Source: Pomacea canaliculata
Lineage: Eukaryota > Mollusca > Gastropoda > Architaenioglossa > Ampullariidae
Reading direction: 5' to 3'
NCBI RefSeq assembly: GCF_003073045.1
Contig: NC_037594.1
Span: forward strand, 23,318,927 to 23,382,926
DNA: 64,000 bases
A program made the position numbers and the translations under genes. Under the pieces are notes generated by a model. That model made no database searches and was not told the origin of the DNA. It saw only the letters and a list, made by a program, of their open reading frames with translations. Below, in pieces: positions 63,301 to 64,000 of the stretch; within the stretch, counting starts at the first letter, position 1, and every line of letters begins with the position of its first letter.

Positions 63301-64000
63301 TGATAAAATATTTTATTAAAGAAGTTAGCAATGGCATTTAAAAAATCAAATTCTATTACAATATGCGATAAACTCACGATCAAACCTTTTGTTGCAAATA
63401 GTTTGTGAAGTTTGGTCAAGAAAAGGAGCTCTGTGTAGATTTCTTCTGGCTGTTTGGACTGTTTGCAAATCGGGCAAAATTAAAGGTTTCATCATTGCTT
63501 GAAATTTTTTTATTTAAAATCCTCATTTAGGTTTCCAAAAAAGCTTATCCAAACCTACTCTGTGTTTCCAAATGTGGATGAAATCTCCGATGTGGTTGTA
63601 CAACCATACAATTCTCTCCTCACTCTCACAAGGCTGACACAGAATGCTGACTGTGTGGTAAGTGGATTTGACATCAACATTTCTTAAAGTTTGGTGGGTT
63701 TTTGTGTGAAGTGTTTTTTTTAATTGCTACTTTATCTACTTGACTGTTGAAATTGTAGAGAATACCTGCTTTTTTATTTTCAAATTTCAGAATGTGATGT
63801 CAGCTGTATATGGCTTAAAAGCTTAGCACATCTTTTTAAATTATATACATTGTGCAATGTATAAAAAATATAAAGATGTTCTTGAACACATTTTCTGGCA
63901 AATGATAAAATATATGTGCATGCATGCACTTGTGTGTGCTTACAGGTGGTATTGGATAACACAGCGTTGAACAGGATCGCAGCAGACAGGCTGCACATTG
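58070..64000 (+). CDS. TUBG1: Gamma-tubulin, 5' part (8 exons, continues past the window)
   Basis: Coding exons: 58070-58118, 59373-59423, 60383-60444, 61444-61611, 62243-62311, 62956-63035, 63531-63657 and 63946-64000 (cut by the window end). Junctions are GT-AG and in phase, giving 220 codons of an expected 450 or so. The N-terminus [16 protein letters not shown] is the gamma-tubulin start. Other matches are [40 protein letters not shown], the nucleotide-binding glycine loop [10 protein letters not shown] at about 142-151, and [20 protein letters not shown]. Gamma-tubulin binds GTP and, within gamma-tubulin ring complexes at centrosomes and spindle poles, templates new microtubules. The long introns hold retrotransposon remnants. 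The family is certain. TUBG1 versus TUBG2 has no meaning outside vertebrates. Confidence 0.97.
58205..58241. repeat. Fourth CACGGACC-like hairpin, in gamma-tubulin intron 1
   Basis: TTACGGACCTCTT (58205-58217) and GAAGGTCTGTGA (58230-58241) form an imperfect inverted repeat. The sequence matches the CACGGACCTTCA core seen at 1299 and 15949. It lies about 90 bp after the first coding exon. Confidence 0.45.
58555..58745 (-). mobile_element. Possible LINE C-terminal fragment
   Basis: On the minus strand the open frame reads [20 protein letters not shown] followed by [17 protein letters not shown]. This resembles the cysteine/histidine-rich C-terminal end of LINE polyproteins with an RNase H domain (pattern H-ILQ-C-L ... 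KL-G--EDLR-T). It is short and decayed, inside gamma-tubulin intron 1. Confidence 0.4.
60288..60315 (+). repeat. (GT)n microsatellite
   Basis: About 14 uninterrupted GT units lie in gamma-tubulin intron 2, roughly 70 bp before the exon 3 acceptor. Likely length-polymorphic. Confidence 0.9.
63060..63225 (-). mobile_element. Degraded LINE fragment related to 40680-40800
   Basis: Shared blocks with the reverse-transcriptase fragment at 40680-40800 include CTGTGTCAAA and GACAA(A/G)TTGGAAA, in the same order and spacing. This indicates a second, more decayed antisense copy in gamma-tubulin intron 6. No open frame remains. Confidence 0.4.

Noticed and set aside
58070..64000. Alpha- or beta-tubulin for the gene at the right edge.
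   Set aside because: [30 protein letters not shown] and [17 protein letters not shown] are gamma-tubulin specific. Beta-tubulin starts MREIVHIQ.
1..64000. CRISPR arrays, tRNA/rRNA genes, operons or a prokaryotic defence system.
   Set aside because: No regularly spaced repeats, no cloverleaf sequence other than degenerate SINE-type boxes, and the gene structure is plainly eukaryotic.

Overview
This is eukaryotic nuclear DNA: intron-rich genes with GT-AG junctions, long AT-rich non-coding stretches, and decayed hAT transposons and non-LTR retrotransposons. The proteins are most like invertebrate bilaterian orthologues. The recurring retroposon tail (an AAGCGCTATATAA-like string followed by ATT repeats) is one I associate with mollusc genomes, so a mollusc, perhaps a gastropod, is my best guess. 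No species can be fixed from the sequence alone.

I assembled five protein-coding genes exon by exon, checking reading phase at every junction. (1) + strand, 2541-7832: YKT6, a prenylated R-SNARE, complete in 8 coding exons (199 aa). (2) + strand, 22674-24618: a TMEM198-family multipass membrane protein, 4 coding exons (336 aa), followed by a possible 5.6 kb 3'UTR. (3) + strand, 31050-41687: an 11-exon gene for two PBZ poly(ADP-ribose)-binding zinc fingers, a coiled coil, a PARP catalytic domain and a C-terminal BRCT domain (about 527 aa). This sequence carries a one-base frame break in an A-run of exon 2. (4) - strand, 57378-50208: a RETREG/FAM134 ER-phagy receptor, 8 coding exons (505 aa), with a LIR-like motif near its C-terminus. 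(5) + strand, from 58070 past the window end: gamma-tubulin, 8 exons seen, first 220 codons.

The last two genes are divergent, with start codons 691 bp apart. The human RETREG3 and TUBG1 genes have the same head-to-head arrangement, so this looks like an old bidirectional promoter pair. The PBZ-PARP-BRCT gene and the RETREG gene converge on a roughly 8.5 kb gene-free stretch (41.7-50.2 kb) whose strand bias suggests a long RETREG 3'UTR.

Mobile DNA sits mostly in introns and between genes. It includes a 3.2 kb hAT element with an intact 8-bp target duplication (32467-35666), a hAT-type MITE, orphan hAT ends, several non-LTR retrotransposon pieces, and two decayed copies of a STRAD-like pseudokinase sequence that share a retroposon-type tail. 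A short inverted-repeat motif (CACGGACCTTCA) recurs at four places near gene 5' regions. I found no tRNA, rRNA, CRISPR array or prokaryotic feature. The most unusual item is the PBZ-PBZ-PARP-BRCT protein, which would both bind and make poly(ADP-ribose).
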